A DNA stretch of 64,000 nucleotides. It comes from Acinetobacter pseudolwoffii (GTDB lineage: Bacteria; Pseudomonadota; Gammaproteobacteria; Pseudomonadales; Moraxellaceae). The notes beneath the pieces were generated by a model. That model saw only the letters and a program-made list of their open reading frames with translations. It was not told the DNA's origin and searched no databases. Both the position numbers and the translations under genes were made by a program. Below, in pieces: positions 45,696-56,136 of this stretch (its first letter is position 1; every line of letters begins with the position of its first letter). Where the stretch lies: positions 248,001-312,000 of the forward strand of contig NZ_PHRG01000002.1 in the NCBI RefSeq assembly GCF_002803605.1, written 5' to 3'.

Positions 45696-46322
45696 ATGTC
45701 TGAAAAGTTAATTAATTCCCCTGTCAAACACTGGTGTGAGTTCGAATTCATCTCAAAAACGGTGAAGAATCCAAATATTCATATTAAGGGAAACTATTCT
45801 TACTATTCTGCTTATTGGGATCAGGGTTTTGAGCGTTGCGTGGTGCGTTATCTACATGACAAGCCCTCTACCCCAGATAAACCCATTGATCAGCTCTATA
45901 TCGGCAATTTTGTCTGTTTTGGCGCAGAATGCGTGATTATGATGGGTGGTAATCAATTACACCGTACCGACTGGATTTCAGCCTTTCCCTTCGATACACG
46001 CAGTTTTGTGCCTGCTGGCGATACATTCATTGGTGATGGTTGCTGGATTGGCTCACGTGCCATGATTATGCAAGGTGTAACGCTTGGCGAAGGTGCTGTG
46101 GTGGCAACAGGTGCCGTGGTCACCAAAGACGTTCCATCATACGCAGTGGTCGGTGGCGTGCCTGCCAAAATTATTAAATATCGTTTTCCTAAAGCAGATA
46201 TAGAAAAACTGCTTTCTCTTAAGCTCTATGACTTAGATGAAAAGCAGTTTTTAAAAATGCGTGAGCAGTTGCAAACGGATGATGTTAGATCACTGCTACA
46301 TGCCTTTACTGCGCTTGAATAA
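45696..46322 (+). CDS. CatB-like xenobiotic O-acetyltransferase (left-handed beta-helix)
   Basis: 208 residues from MSEKLIN, the usual length of CatB/Vat-type acetyltransferases. Hexapeptide repeats form the left-handed beta-helix: [66 protein letters not shown]. The family signature [16 protein letters not shown] is present with the catalytic His89. Such enzymes acetylate hydroxyls of chloramphenicol, streptogramins or other small molecules from acetyl-CoA; the substrate here is unknown and resistance is not implied. Longer in-frame starts run through the upstream repeat and are rejected. Its 3' end overlaps the convergent gene by 17 bp. Confidence 0.85.
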   Translation: MSEKLINSPVKHWCEFEFISKTVKNPNIHIKGNYSYYSAYWDQGFERCVVRYLHDKPSTPDKPIDQLYIGNFVCFGAECVIMMGGNQLHRTDWISAFPFDTRSFVPAGDTFIGDGCWIGSRAMIMQGVTLGEGAVVATGAVVTKDVPSYAVVGGVPAKIIKYRFPKADIEKLLSLKLYDLDEKQFLKMREQLQTDDVRSLLHAFTALE

Positions 46323-47028
46323 AAGGGATTAACGCCAAACTCCGCTGTTTATATTCGTCGATTTTATTATTCTTAAGCCAGTTTATATTCAAATAACTTA
46401 AACGCCATTCATAATAAGCCAATCCTACATCTCTATAGCTGATCTTAAGTACGGTCTCCTTCTGATCATCACAATAATTATTCTTTTTATCTTTCATATC
46501 TTTGTAGCAGGAAAGTCGATTCTGGTATTCGTAAAAAGGTAAATGCTCGAAGACCAGTTTTGTCTTTCCTTTTGGAAGTAATTGAATAAACTGTGCATTC
46601 TGTTCACCTGCATCATTTGAAACCCAGCCATGAATTAAGGCAATAGCATAACTATGCCGATTGAGTGGGTATAAGGCAGGATATATAAATTCTATACCAC
46701 TCTTATCCTCTTTAAGCGCATAAACCTGTTGATACGTGGTTAGATCCCAATAATCAATGATTTGATATTTTCCAAGATTTTTTGAAAGCTGAATAATTTG
46801 TAAATTTTCATCAATTAAATAATATTTTTCAGCTTCAGCAATTTTAACTACCCAAAGTTTTGCATCACTCTCATCACAACTAAATTTTACTTTTTGACAA
46901 ATTGATCTTATTTCTGCTTTGGAAATATTTTTTTCTTTAAAAGGAAGTGACTTAATTGAATCTGCAGCAAAAACAGGTAAAGCAATAAAGAAAATCAGAG
47001 TTGATAGTATTAAATTTTTAATCATCAT
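46306..47028 (-). CDS. Uncharacterised exported protein
   Basis: About 240 residues from [10 protein letters not shown] clear signal peptide ([18 protein letters not shown], cut after AFA-like VFA) leads to a soluble domain with Tyr/Lys-rich segments ([65 protein letters not shown]) and paired cysteines ([20 protein letters not shown] and YCDDQ) that could form disulfides. I do not recognise the family. The gene is more AT-rich than its neighbours. The reading frame extends upstream of 47028, but the signal peptide fixes the likely start. It should be periplasmic. Confidence 0.65.
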   Translation of the reverse strand: MMIKNLILSTLIFFIALPVFAADSIKSLPFKEKNISKAEIRSICQKVKFSCDESDAKLWVVKIAEAEKYYLIDENLQIIQLSKNLGKYQIIDYWDLTTYQQVYALKEDKSGIEFIYPALYPLNRHSYAIALIHGWVSNDAGEQNAQFIQLLPKGKTKLVFEHLPFYEYQNRLSCYKDMKDKKNNYCDDQKETVLKISYRDVGLAYYEWRLSYLNINWLKNNKIDEYKQRSLALIPFIQAQ

Positions 47029-47111
47029 ACATATTCTTGTTATTTGTTTTATTTTAACTATTGTAGTGCTTTTCAGATTTTCCACCAACATCATCATCAA
47101 ATATCAGACAT

Positions 47112-47143
47112 AAAAAACCCCACTCAATCGGAGTGGGTTTTTT
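47112..47143 (-). terminator. tRNA-Met terminator
   Basis: CCCACTC / GAGTGGG stem flanked by A and T runs, 8 nt past the tRNA 3' end on the minus strand. Confidence 0.9.
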
Positions 47144-47150
47144 CAGAATA

Positions 47151-47227
47151 TGGTGGCTATGACGAGACTTGAACTTGTGACCCCCGCATTATGAGTGCGG
47201 TGCTCTAACCAACTGAGCTACATAGCC
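47151..47227 (-). tRNA. tRNA-Met (CAU), elongator
   Basis: Complement GGCTATG...CATAGCC-A-CCA, 77 nt with CCA encoded. Anticodon loop CTCATAA gives CAU. The first acceptor pair is G-C, unlike initiator tRNA, and the D-arm GTAGCTCAGTTGGTTAGAGCAC matches E. coli elongator tRNA-Met rather than the tRNA-Ile2 type. It lies 73 nt downstream of rnpB on the same strand. Confidence 0.94.
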
Positions 47228-47300
47228 TTAAACTGTGCGCGCATTATGAGATTTTCTTTAAAGAGCGTCAACCCCATAATGCACTGTTTGATCAAAATTT

Positions 47301-47678
<378 letters not shown>

Positions 47679-47703
47679 AGCGGCATAGTACCAAATATCG
47701 CAA

Positions 47704-48478
<775 letters not shown>

Positions 48479-48599
48479 TTATGTAGAATCTTATTTTAGC
48501 AAAAACTTGTTTTTTTGGTGAATAATCCTCATTAATTTAAAAAACTTCACCTTATTTCTAGTTGCGGTACAATAGCAGCACGTTTGGAAGTATCAGATT

Positions 48600-49079
48600 A
48601 TGGCGAAAGCATCTATTGTAGTAAAAAAAAATAATGGCGGTACCATTGCACTGAATAAACGTGCCCGCCACGATTATTTTATTGAAGAGAAATTTGAAGC
48701 GGGGCTGTCATTAAAGGGCTGGGAAGTCAAATCAATGCGTGCCGGTCGTATGACCATTGTAGAAAGCTATATTACCTTTAAAAATGGTGAAGCTTTCCTG
48801 TTTGGTGCGCAAGTTCAGCCTCTGCTGAGTGCTTCAACACACGTGGTGCCTGAAGCGACCCGTACCCGAAAACTGTTGTTGAATCGCCGTGAAATTGAAA
48901 AGCTGATGGGCGCGATTAACCAGAAAGGTTATTCCTGCGTGCCACTGGCCTGTTACTGGAAAGGCCCGCATGCCAAGCTGGAAATTGCACTGGTCAAAGG
49001 TAAGCAGCTCCATGACAAACGTGCCACTGAAAAAGACCGTGACTGGCAACGTGATAAAGCGCGAATTTTCCATAAATAA
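48600..49079 (+). CDS. smpB: SsrA-binding protein
   Basis: Partner of tmRNA in rescue of stalled ribosomes. The 159 residues are an OB-fold with [64 protein letters not shown] and the basic C-terminal tail [20 protein letters not shown] that enters the mRNA channel. The tmRNA gene (ssrA) is not in the window. Start ATG; the upstream site is weak (GGAAGTATCAGATT). Confidence 0.97.
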   Translation: MAKASIVVKKNNGGTIALNKRARHDYFIEEKFEAGLSLKGWEVKSMRAGRMTIVESYITFKNGEAFLFGAQVQPLLSASTHVVPEATRTRKLLLNRREIEKLMGAINQKGYSCVPLACYWKGPHAKLEIALVKGKQLHDKRATEKDRDWQRDKARIFHK

Positions 49080-49098
49080 TGGATCAATACTTGAATAT

Positions 49099-49127
49099 AA
49101 AAACCTCCAGCATGTGGAGGTTTTTTT
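49099..49127. terminator. Terminator between smpB and the flavodoxin gene
   Basis: AAACCTCCA / TGGAGGTTT stem with flanking A and T runs; shared by convergent genes. Confidence 0.92.
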
Positions 49128-49135
49128 ATCACTGA

Positions 49136-49696
49136 CTAAGCTGGATGATTTAAGCGTGCCAGTGTCAAAGCAATATATTCGCCAAACCAGAGCGCGGTTT
49201 TTAAATCCCCTTCAGGTGGGGTGACTTCTACCGGTGCATTGTCCGACTGGGTCATCAGCCCCAAAAAGCTCGACATACGATTCAGATCAGTCACGGCACG
49301 ACCTGTCGGCATCAAGGGCAAACCGCTCCACAACATACCATGCTGCATCGCAAACAGGTTGATTTGCTGCAACACTGCCAGTTTGTCGCCACTAAGTCCG
49401 CCACCATTGGTAAAAGCTGCTGCCAGTTTGCCCTGCCAGCTACGCGCCAGCCAGCGCTTGGAAGACTGCTCCATAAACAGCTTCATGGCAGAGGTCAGGC
49501 TCCCCATATAGGTCGGACAGCCAAAGACAATCGCATCTGCGGCATCTAGCACATCCCAATCAATATGTTCGACATTCATCATATGCACCTGAACACCGGT
49601 TTCCCGTGCACCATCGGCAATAAAATTTGCCACTTTAGCCGTGTGTCCATAAGGACTGTGATAAACAATCGCAACAGATTTGGAAGATAGGGACAT
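49136..49696 (-). CDS. Flavodoxin-like NAD(P)H:quinone oxidoreductase
   Basis: 186 residues from MSLSSKS. Flavodoxin fold: phosphate-binding loop VYHSPYGHTAKVANFI, the second FMN loop FGCPTYMGSLTSAMKLFME, and FTNGGGLSGDKLAVLQQINLFAMQHGMLWSG, as in WrbA/NQO-like proteins that bind FMN and reduce quinones. The length is slightly below WrbA (198). No signal peptide. It is 40 nt downstream of pgeF on the same strand and may share its transcript. An upstream TTG (49705) is an alternative start. Confidence 0.85.
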   Translation of the reverse strand: MSLSSKSVAIVYHSPYGHTAKVANFIADGARETGVQVHMMNVEHIDWDVLDAADAIVFGCPTYMGSLTSAMKLFMEQSSKRWLARSWQGKLAAAFTNGGGLSGDKLAVLQQINLFAMQHGMLWSGLPLMPTGRAVTDLNRMSSFLGLMTQSDNAPVEVTPPEGDLKTALWFGEYIALTLARLNHPA

Positions 49697-49736
49697 AATG
49701 CTCAAAAGCCAAAAAATTCAGTTAAGTTTAACATTT

Positions 49737-50477
49737 TCATGCCATAAACACGAATGTCGCCATACGACCCGTTTTAGGCTCACGGCGATAAGAAAAATAT
49801 TCATCTGCTTGACGATAAGAACACTGATCCCCGCCCAATACGGTATTTACCCCATGTTGCTGCAAGATATAACGCGCAATCGCATACAGGTCGGCATAAT
49901 ATTTATCTGGCTGTTCCCCGGCCTGAAATGCACTATCCAGTTCAGGATATTTACTGCAAAAAGCCACTTTTACCTCTGTGCCAATTTCAAAACAGGGCTG
50001 ACTGATGGCTGCACCAAGCCAGGCCCAGGTCGGCGGAGTCTGCATGGCGGCAATGGTATTTTCGACAATACCACCGGCCAGACCACGCCAACCGGCATGC
50101 AAATTAGCAACTTCCGTACCATCGGCATTACCTAACACCACCGGCAAACAGTCTGCGGTCATCATCATCAAAGCATGCGCTTTGCGCTGTGTCACCAGAC
50201 CATCGCCGACCAATGCCTCAAAGGGTATCTGTTCATTAATGCTATGACAGATGGTGCTATGCGTCTGGGTCATCCAGGTAATTTTATCTACGCCAAAGGC
50301 AGCGAAATCTTGCAGTAAAGCCATACGATGCTGTTGTACCCGCTGCGCATCATCCTTCACATGCAAGGCCAGATTAAAACCTGCAAGCTCAGGCTGCGTG
50401 GATGGCTGTACTTTCGCATGATGAATGCGGGTCTGACCCACATACACACCTTGTGGAAGTCCTGGTACAAATTGCAT
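49737..50477 (-). CDS. pgeF: PgeF/YfiH-family purine nucleoside phosphorylase (laccase-fold)
   Basis: 246 residues of the multicopper-oxidase-like fold once called polyphenol oxidase. Conserved metal-site motifs are MTQTHSTICH (His), TADCLPVVL (Cys) and NLHAGWRGLAGGIVEN (His). Family members have adenosine/purine nucleoside phosphorylase activity, and PgeF edits a peptidoglycan precursor in E. coli. It sits behind rluD, as in E. coli (rluD-yfiH), with a 37-nt gap, consistent with one operon. Confidence 0.92.
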   Translation of the reverse strand: MQFVPGLPQGVYVGQTRIHHAKVQPSTQPELAGFNLALHVKDDAQRVQQHRMALLQDFAAFGVDKITWMTQTHSTICHSINEQIPFEALVGDGLVTQRKAHALMMMTADCLPVVLGNADGTEVANLHAGWRGLAGGIVENTIAAMQTPPTWAWLGAAISQPCFEIGTEVKVAFCSKYPELDSAFQAGEQPDKYYADLYAIARYILQQHGVNTVLGGDQCSYRQADEYFSYRREPKTGRMATFVFMA

Positions 50478-50514
50478 CTCGATTCCTTGCTTTGACGCGA
50501 GCTAAATAAAAAAA

Positions 50515-51567
50515 TTAATAGGCTTTGTTTTCGGTGCGCAGCACTTCAATCAGATTGGCAAAATCTTCCGGCCACGGCGCTTCAAAGGTCATTTCTTCTT
50601 TGCTACGCGGATGGGTCAGACCGAGTTTTGCTGCATGCAAGGCCTGACGTTTAAAGCCACGTAAAGTATCATCTAATAATTGTGATGCACCTGCCGGCAT
50701 ACGTACACGCGGCATATACACCTGATCACCAATCAGGCCAAAGCCGATATAGCTAAAATGCACACGAATCTGGTGGGTACGTCCGGTTTCCAGACGGGCT
50801 TGAACACGGGTGAAATGCTGGAAACGCTCTTTGACGTTGTAATGCGTCACGGCATCTTTACCGCCCGGAAGCACAGTCATTTTCACGCGATCCACTGGAT
50901 GGCGTTTGATCGGTTCGTCAATGGTACCGCCAGCAATAATATTGCCATATACCACCAGATCATACAGACGATACACTGATTTTTTCTCAAGCTGTTTGCT
51001 GAGAGAGAACTGTGATTCCAGATTTTTCGCGACGACCAACAGACCACTGGTGTCTTTATCAATACGGTGTACCAGACCGGCACGTGCCAGTTCAGCCGAT
51101 TTTGGATAATGATGTAACAAAGCATTCACCAAAGTACCCGATGTATTGCCTGCGCCCGGATGCACAACCATGCCGACAGCTTTGTTAATGACGATAATGT
51201 CATCATCTTCATAGATGATGTCCAGTGGAATATCTTCCGGCAGGCTGCGCGTTTGCGCTTCAAGCTCGACATTTAAGGTCAGGATTTCAAAACCATCACT
51301 TTTAAATTTCGGCTTGACCGGTTGACCATTCACCAATAAATTGCCATCTTTGATCCATTGCTTTAATTTTTCTCGGGAAAAATCGCTCCAGACCATCGCG
51401 GCAATCTGGTCGATCCGTTGCCCGATATAAGTTTCATCCAGTTGAAATTGCAACGATAAACGTGTTGCAGTTGCTTCTGAAGTATGGTTATCTGCATCCT
51501 CAGAATCTTCAAGTAAATTGAAATCAGTATCAGGGATATTAGAATTGGAAGATTGTGCTTGACTCAT
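50515..51567 (-). CDS. rluD: 23S rRNA pseudouridine(1911/1915/1917) synthase
   Basis: Isomerises three uridines in helix 69 of 23S rRNA. The 350 residues comprise an acidic N-terminal extension of about 30 residues, an S4 RNA-binding domain (about 40-100, GQRIDQIAAMVWSDFSREKLKQWIKDGNLLVNG) and the pseudouridine synthase core with HRIDKDTSGLLVVAK (catalytic Asp) and RLETGRTHQIRVH. The synthase is divergent from bamD, as in E. coli, and precedes pgeF on its own strand. Confidence 0.96.
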   Translation of the reverse strand: MSQAQSSNSNIPDTDFNLLEDSEDADNHTSEATATRLSLQFQLDETYIGQRIDQIAAMVWSDFSREKLKQWIKDGNLLVNGQPVKPKFKSDGFEILTLNVELEAQTRSLPEDIPLDIIYEDDDIIVINKAVGMVVHPGAGNTSGTLVNALLHHYPKSAELARAGLVHRIDKDTSGLLVVAKNLESQFSLSKQLEKKSVYRLYDLVVYGNIIAGGTIDEPIKRHPVDRVKMTVLPGGKDAVTHYNVKERFQHFTRVQARLETGRTHQIRVHFSYIGFGLIGDQVYMPRVRMPAGASQLLDDTLRGFKRQALHAAKLGLTHPRSKEEMTFEAPWPEDFANLIEVLRTENKAY

Positions 51568-51638
51568 TTGCTCATTCAGACAAAAGTGGTTTAATAGTGC
51601 AATTGTAGCTCATTGCCCGTATTAACAGAGGAATTTTT

Positions 51639-52631
51639 ATGTCGCTACCACATTATAAAATGACAATGCTTGCCCTCACGATTGGCATTGCATCGGCAAT
51701 GGTAGGCTGTAGCAGTAATCCCAAAAAAGAAGTCGTGGATAAAGGTCCTGAATCTAGCGAGCAAGTTTATATTCAAAAAGCACAGAAAGCGCTAGATCGT
51801 AATCAATATACCGATGCCGCAAAACAGCTAGAAGCACTGGAAACCTATTTCCCGACCAGTCAGTATGCTCCGCAAGCGCAACTTGAACTGTTATATGTAA
51901 AATTTCAGCAAAAAGATTATGAAGGTGCAGTGGCACTGGCAGAGCGTTTTATCCGTCTGAATCCACAACATCCAAATGTCGACTATGCTTACTATGTACG
52001 CGGCGTATCCAATATGGAGCAGAACTATAATGGTCTGCTGCGTTATACCTCGCTGAAACAGTCGCATCGTGATGTCAGCTATCTGAAAGTGGCTTATCAG
52101 AATTTTGTCGATTTCATTCGCCGCTATCCGTCTAGCACCTATGCGGTCGATGCAGCGCAGCGCATGAAATTTATCGGTCAGGAACTGGCTGAGCATGAAA
52201 TGAATGCGGCACGCTTTAATTTAAAACGTAAAGCCTATCTGGCTGCGGTTGAACGTGCACAATGGGTGGTGGAACATTATCCACAAACCCCTCAGATTCC
52301 AGAAGCACTGGCAACGATTGCCTATGGCTATGATCAACTGGGTGATAAAGCAACCTCTCAGCAATATGTTGATGTGTTAAAGCTGAATTATCCAAATCTG
52401 GTGAAATCTGATGGTACGGTCAACTTGCGTGCAGCACGTAGCGAAAGCAGTTTCTTTAACCGTGCCACACTGGGTATTTTTGGTAAAGAAGCCAAGACGG
52501 TGACTGACAACAATGCAGAGTCGGATGCGCCAGAAACTGAAAAGCGCAGCCTGACCAATCGTGTGTCTTTTGGTTTGCTTGATCGTCCTAAAAATACCGA
52601 AGCAGAGCAACCTGAACCGACTGCCGAATAA
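51639..52631 (+). CDS. bamD: Outer membrane assembly lipoprotein BamD
   Basis: Essential component of the BAM complex that inserts beta-barrel proteins; acts in the periplasm, anchored to the outer membrane. The lipobox MVGC places the lipidated Cys at residue 24. Five TPR-like repeats follow (about 40-250; YIQKAQKALDRNQYTDAAKQLEALETYFPTSQYAPQAQLELLYVKF, YAYYVRGVSNMEQ, SSTYAVDAAQRM). The protein has 330 residues against about 245 in E. coli; the extra 80 or so residues at the C-terminus (SESSFFNRATLGIFGKEAK...RVSFGLLDRPKNTEAEQ) are polar and probably flexible. Divergent from rluD. Confidence 0.95.
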   Translation: MSLPHYKMTMLALTIGIASAMVGCSSNPKKEVVDKGPESSEQVYIQKAQKALDRNQYTDAAKQLEALETYFPTSQYAPQAQLELLYVKFQQKDYEGAVALAERFIRLNPQHPNVDYAYYVRGVSNMEQNYNGLLRYTSLKQSHRDVSYLKVAYQNFVDFIRRYPSSTYAVDAAQRMKFIGQELAEHEMNAARFNLKRKAYLAAVERAQWVVEHYPQTPQIPEALATIAYGYDQLGDKATSQQYVDVLKLNYPNLVKSDGTVNLRAARSESSFFNRATLGIFGKEAKTVTDNNAESDAPETEKRSLTNRVSFGLLDRPKNTEAEQPEPTAE

Positions 52632-52658
52632 GCCGACTGTCACAGGTGCATTTTCTTT

Positions 52659-52686
52659 AAGGGCAAGGTATCATACTTGCCCTTTT
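52659..52686 (+). terminator. bamD terminator
   Basis: AAGGGCAA / TTGCCCTT stem with a GTATCATAC loop region and a short T run. Confidence 0.82.
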
Positions 52687-52824
52687 GCTTTGTCCCGGCC
52701 AGGCTTGAACAAATCGTGCAAAAGGTATACAAAGGAAGTTAAAAAGAATTGACCTGAATCAGTTGAATCCTATTGATTCAATCACTTAAACCTTAGATAC
52801 GCAGCACGAGAAGCTCAGCAGATT

Positions 52825-54738
52825 ATGGCAATTCCTCAACATACGATTGATCAGATTCTCGATCGCACCGATATTGTCGATGTGATTGGTCAATTCGTGA
52901 AACTGAAAAAAACTGGCCGTACCTATTCGGGCTGCTGTCCTTTCCATCAGGAAAAATCGCCCTCTTTTCACGTCTATCGTGACAAACAATATTTTCACTG
53001 TTTTGGCTGTCAGGCCAATGGCAACGCCATCCGTTTTTTAATGGACATTGGTAGCCGTAATTTCGTCGAAGTGATGAAAGACCTGTCCAGTCAGACAGGC
53101 ATTGAACTGCCAAAAGACAATACTGATTCCAATAAATTAAAATACAAACGGGAAGCAGCCAAACCGAAAATAGTCGCTACGACCAAAGTTGAGAATACGC
53201 AAGCTCCGCAACGCCCAGCACAAGAATATTCTGTGTCGAATGCTTCTTTTGATCCATTTGCAGAGTTTCAGGCCTCCGAACAGGATTTCTACGGCGACCC
53301 TTTTGCTGCTTTTGAACACATGCCAATGGCCGAAGTTCAGCAAGACGGCAACTTATACGACCTGCTGGAAAATATTGCGCAGTTCTATGAACGCCAGTTA
53401 CCCAACAGTTCCAGTGCACAGCAATATTTCAAGCAACGTGGCCTGACTGCAGAAACCATTGCCTATTGGCGCTTAGGTTATGCACCTGAAGACTGGCAAC
53501 ATCTGGAAAAAGCCTTTCCTCAGGATATTGAAGGCCTGAAACTACTGGGGCTGATTCGTACCAGCGACAGTGGCCGTGATTTTGATCTATTGCGTGAACG
53601 GGTAATTTTCCCGATTCGTGATACCAAGGGTCGTGTGGTCGGCTTTGGTGGCCGTGCGCTCAATGACGAGATCAAGCCCAAATACATCAACTCGCCAGAC
53701 TCTGAAGTTTTCCATAAGAACCAGTTGCTTTATGGGCTGTATGAAGGCAGAAAGCAGAAAGCCCAGGAATGGCTGATGGTCGAAGGCTATATGGATGTGA
53801 TTGCATTGCAGCAATACGGCATTCATGGCGCAGTCGCGACACTGGGGACTGCCAGTAATACTGACCATCTGAACATTCTGTTTAAGCAGAACAACCGGAT
53901 TACCATTGCCTTTGATGGCGATGCTGCCGGTCAAAAAGCCGCACGCCGAACGCTGGACATTGCCCTGCCATTACTCAGTGATGGCCGTGAGCTGAAATTC
54001 TTTGTTTTGCCTGCTGACCATGACCCGGACTCCTTGATCCGCCGTGAAGGCATCGAAAACTTTAGACGCTTGCTGGATCAGGCGCCGCTGATGTCGGACT
54101 TCGTGTTTGCCCATCTGACCCAAAATCAGGACATCACTACCCCTGAAGGTAAAAGTCAGGTCATGGGTGAACTGAAAAATCTGACCGAATTATTGCCTAA
54201 ACATGGCTCATTCCGCTATTTGCTGCAGCAATTTTTCCGCGAAAAACTGGGCTTTAACCGTAAATGGCAACCCAAGGTTAATACCGATGCATCCTTAAGT
54301 TTTAGCACCAAAATTGATGCTGAAGAATATGTGATTGCAATTTTGATGAATCATCCCTATTTGTATATTCATTTTGAACCACTGCGTGCGCTGGTGGCGG
54401 AAGATCAGCTGCTGTTTAAAATCCTGAATATTCTGAATGTGATTTTTGATGACCTGCCGGATGATCCTGAACTGTCGATCTATTATGTTTTGGGTGCCTG
54501 TGCAGTACATCATCATGAATTACAGCATATTCTACAACATGCCAATGTGAGTGATTATACCTCTTCGCCTGAACAGGCCGACAAACTGGCGGCAGACTTC
54601 TCGACCAAGCTGCAATATCAGTGTCTGAAAAACAAGATAAAATCGAAAAAATTTAGCAGCATTGCAGAAATGAAGAATCTGAAAATGCAGATTTACGAAA
54701 TTGATAAAAAACGCTCCATGACCTTATTGGACGATTAA
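52825..54738 (+). CDS. dnaG: DNA primase
   Basis: Synthesises RNA primers for replication. The 637 residues: CHC2 zinc domain (about 1-100; CCPFHQEKSPSF and YFHCFGC, with Cys38, His41, Cys59, Cys62), a linker, the TOPRIM catalytic core (MVEGYMDVIALQQYGIHGAVATLGT, FDGDAAGQKAARRTL, LPADHDPDSLI) and a C-terminal DnaB-binding helical domain. The linker between zinc and catalytic domains (about 100-175) is some 60 residues longer than in E. coli and contains a repeated DPFAxF motif at 143-148 and 158-163. No rpsU or rpoD gene flanks it, unlike the classical macromolecular synthesis operon. Confidence 0.96.
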   Translation: MAIPQHTIDQILDRTDIVDVIGQFVKLKKTGRTYSGCCPFHQEKSPSFHVYRDKQYFHCFGCQANGNAIRFLMDIGSRNFVEVMKDLSSQTGIELPKDNTDSNKLKYKREAAKPKIVATTKVENTQAPQRPAQEYSVSNASFDPFAEFQASEQDFYGDPFAAFEHMPMAEVQQDGNLYDLLENIAQFYERQLPNSSSAQQYFKQRGLTAETIAYWRLGYAPEDWQHLEKAFPQDIEGLKLLGLIRTSDSGRDFDLLRERVIFPIRDTKGRVVGFGGRALNDEIKPKYINSPDSEVFHKNQLLYGLYEGRKQKAQEWLMVEGYMDVIALQQYGIHGAVATLGTASNTDHLNILFKQNNRITIAFDGDAAGQKAARRTLDIALPLLSDGRELKFFVLPADHDPDSLIRREGIENFRRLLDQAPLMSDFVFAHLTQNQDITTPEGKSQVMGELKNLTELLPKHGSFRYLLQQFFREKLGFNRKWQPKVNTDASLSFSTKIDAEEYVIAILMNHPYLYIHFEPLRALVAEDQLLFKILNILNVIFDDLPDDPELSIYYVLGACAVHHHELQHILQHANVSDYTSSPEQADKLAADFSTKLQYQCLKNKIKSKKFSSIAEMKNLKMQIYEIDKKRSMTLLDD

Positions 54739-54761
54739 CAGTTTTAAATCGCTTCAAATAA

Positions 54762-54793
54762 AAATAAGGCGTTTATCTCTAAACGCCTTTCTT
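54762..54793. terminator. Terminator between dnaG and hemA
   Basis: AAGGCGTTTA / TAAACGCCTT 10-bp stem with a TCTC loop; A-rich on the left and T-rich on the right, so it serves both convergent genes. Confidence 0.88.
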
Positions 54794-54819
54794 CAAAATA
54801 GCTATTGTTAAAGAGCTCG

Positions 54820-56103
54820 CTAATGTTTGGTCTTGCGGCGTGTATCAACTACCTCTTGCAAGGTATCGCGCATCATTTCAAAACAGCTTGGATCTTCCGC
54901 CTTGGCCGCCTCACGCAGCACAATAGAAGTCGGATGTAAGAGTTTCTGTGTCAGGCGGTGCGAAAACTCAGCCATAACCATTTCTGCTTTTTCACCCTGG
55001 GCAATACGTTGCAGCGCCAATGCCAGTTCTTCCTGCCGCAACTCTTCACCATGGTCACGATAAGCATGAATGGTGGCCCCGGCCTGCTTGACCTTTTGCT
55101 GGGTCATCAGTTCTGTTGCGAGCTGATTCACCATAACTTCGGCTTCAACCGCAGCCTGACGACGATGCGCCAGATTTTCCTCAATCACGCTTTGCAGATC
55201 ATCGACGCCATACAGATATACCCCATCAAGTTTTTCAACTTTAGGATCGATATCACGTGGCACGGCCAGATCGACTAACAACATTTGCTGGTAACGGCGT
55301 TTTTTCAGTGCCGCTTTGATATCTGCAAAATGAATCACCTGATGCAGACTGCCGGTACAACTGGAAATCACATCGGCGCGATGCAGATTGTCTGCCAGCT
55401 GGTCAAAGTCAATAATTTCTACTTCCACCCGATGCGCAATTTCCTGCGCCAGAATGTCGGCACGTTCGCGGGTACGGTTACAGATAATAATCTTGCCCAC
55501 ACCCATTTCTGCGAGATGCTTGGCGACCAGACTGTTCATCTCCCCGGCTGCTACCACCATAATGGTGAGCTTGTCTGGATGACTAAATACCTGTAGGGCC
55601 AACTGTGCGACCGCATAGCCCATCGATACCGCATGACTGCCGACAGCAGTCTCGGAACGAACCCGTTTGGCCGCATAAAAGGCATATTCAAAAATTCGGT
55701 TTAAACTGCGTGACACCGTCTGGGAGTCTTTAGCAAGAGAAAGTGCATTTTTGACTTGTCCCAGAATCTGCGGTTCACCCAGCATCAGTGAATCCAGACC
55801 ACTGGCGACACGCATCAAGTGCGTCACGGCTTGGGCATTTTCATAACGATAGACATGATTTTGCAGTTGTTTGACATCCACCCCATTTTTTTGGGCGAGC
55901 CAGTTCAGCACCATGTCGACATTGTCAGACATCGCGTAAACTTCGGTTCGGTTACATGTAGACACCACCACCATGTCGTTTAATTCAGGGTGTTGGCTTT
56001 GCTCGGCAAGAATGGCACTTAACTTTTCAGGGTTAAACGCAACTTGTTCCCGCAGTTCTACAGAGGCAGTTTGATGGTTGACACCCAATGCAAAGAAAGA
56101 CAT
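54820..56103 (-). CDS. hemA: Glutamyl-tRNA reductase
   Basis: First committed step of the C5 haem pathway: reduces Glu-tRNA to glutamate-1-semialdehyde with NADPH. The 427 residues start [19 protein letters not shown]; the nucleophile is Cys50 in [12 protein letters not shown]. The NADPH domain shows [16 protein letters not shown] and [10 protein letters not shown], followed by DVISSCTGS and [11 protein letters not shown], and a helical dimerisation domain closes the protein. It is divergent from the TPR-lolB-ispE-prs cluster, the conserved gammaproteobacterial arrangement. Confidence 0.97.
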   Translation of the reverse strand: MSFFALGVNHQTASVELREQVAFNPEKLSAILAEQSQHPELNDMVVVSTCNRTEVYAMSDNVDMVLNWLAQKNGVDVKQLQNHVYRYENAQAVTHLMRVASGLDSLMLGEPQILGQVKNALSLAKDSQTVSRSLNRIFEYAFYAAKRVRSETAVGSHAVSMGYAVAQLALQVFSHPDKLTIMVVAAGEMNSLVAKHLAEMGVGKIIICNRTRERADILAQEIAHRVEVEIIDFDQLADNLHRADVISSCTGSLHQVIHFADIKAALKKRRYQQMLLVDLAVPRDIDPKVEKLDGVYLYGVDDLQSVIEENLAHRRQAAVEAEVMVNQLATELMTQQKVKQAGATIHAYRDHGEELRQEELALALQRIAQGEKAEMVMAEFSHRLTQKLLHPTSIVLREAAKAEDPSCFEMMRDTLQEVVDTRRKTKH

Positions 56104-56136
56104 ATCAGGTCATCATTTCAATAAATTTATGCTATT

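Noticed and set aside
45696..46322. Calling the CatB-like gene a chloramphenicol resistance gene
   Set aside because: Fold and catalytic His fit the broad xenobiotic acetyltransferase family, but substrate cannot be told from sequence alone.
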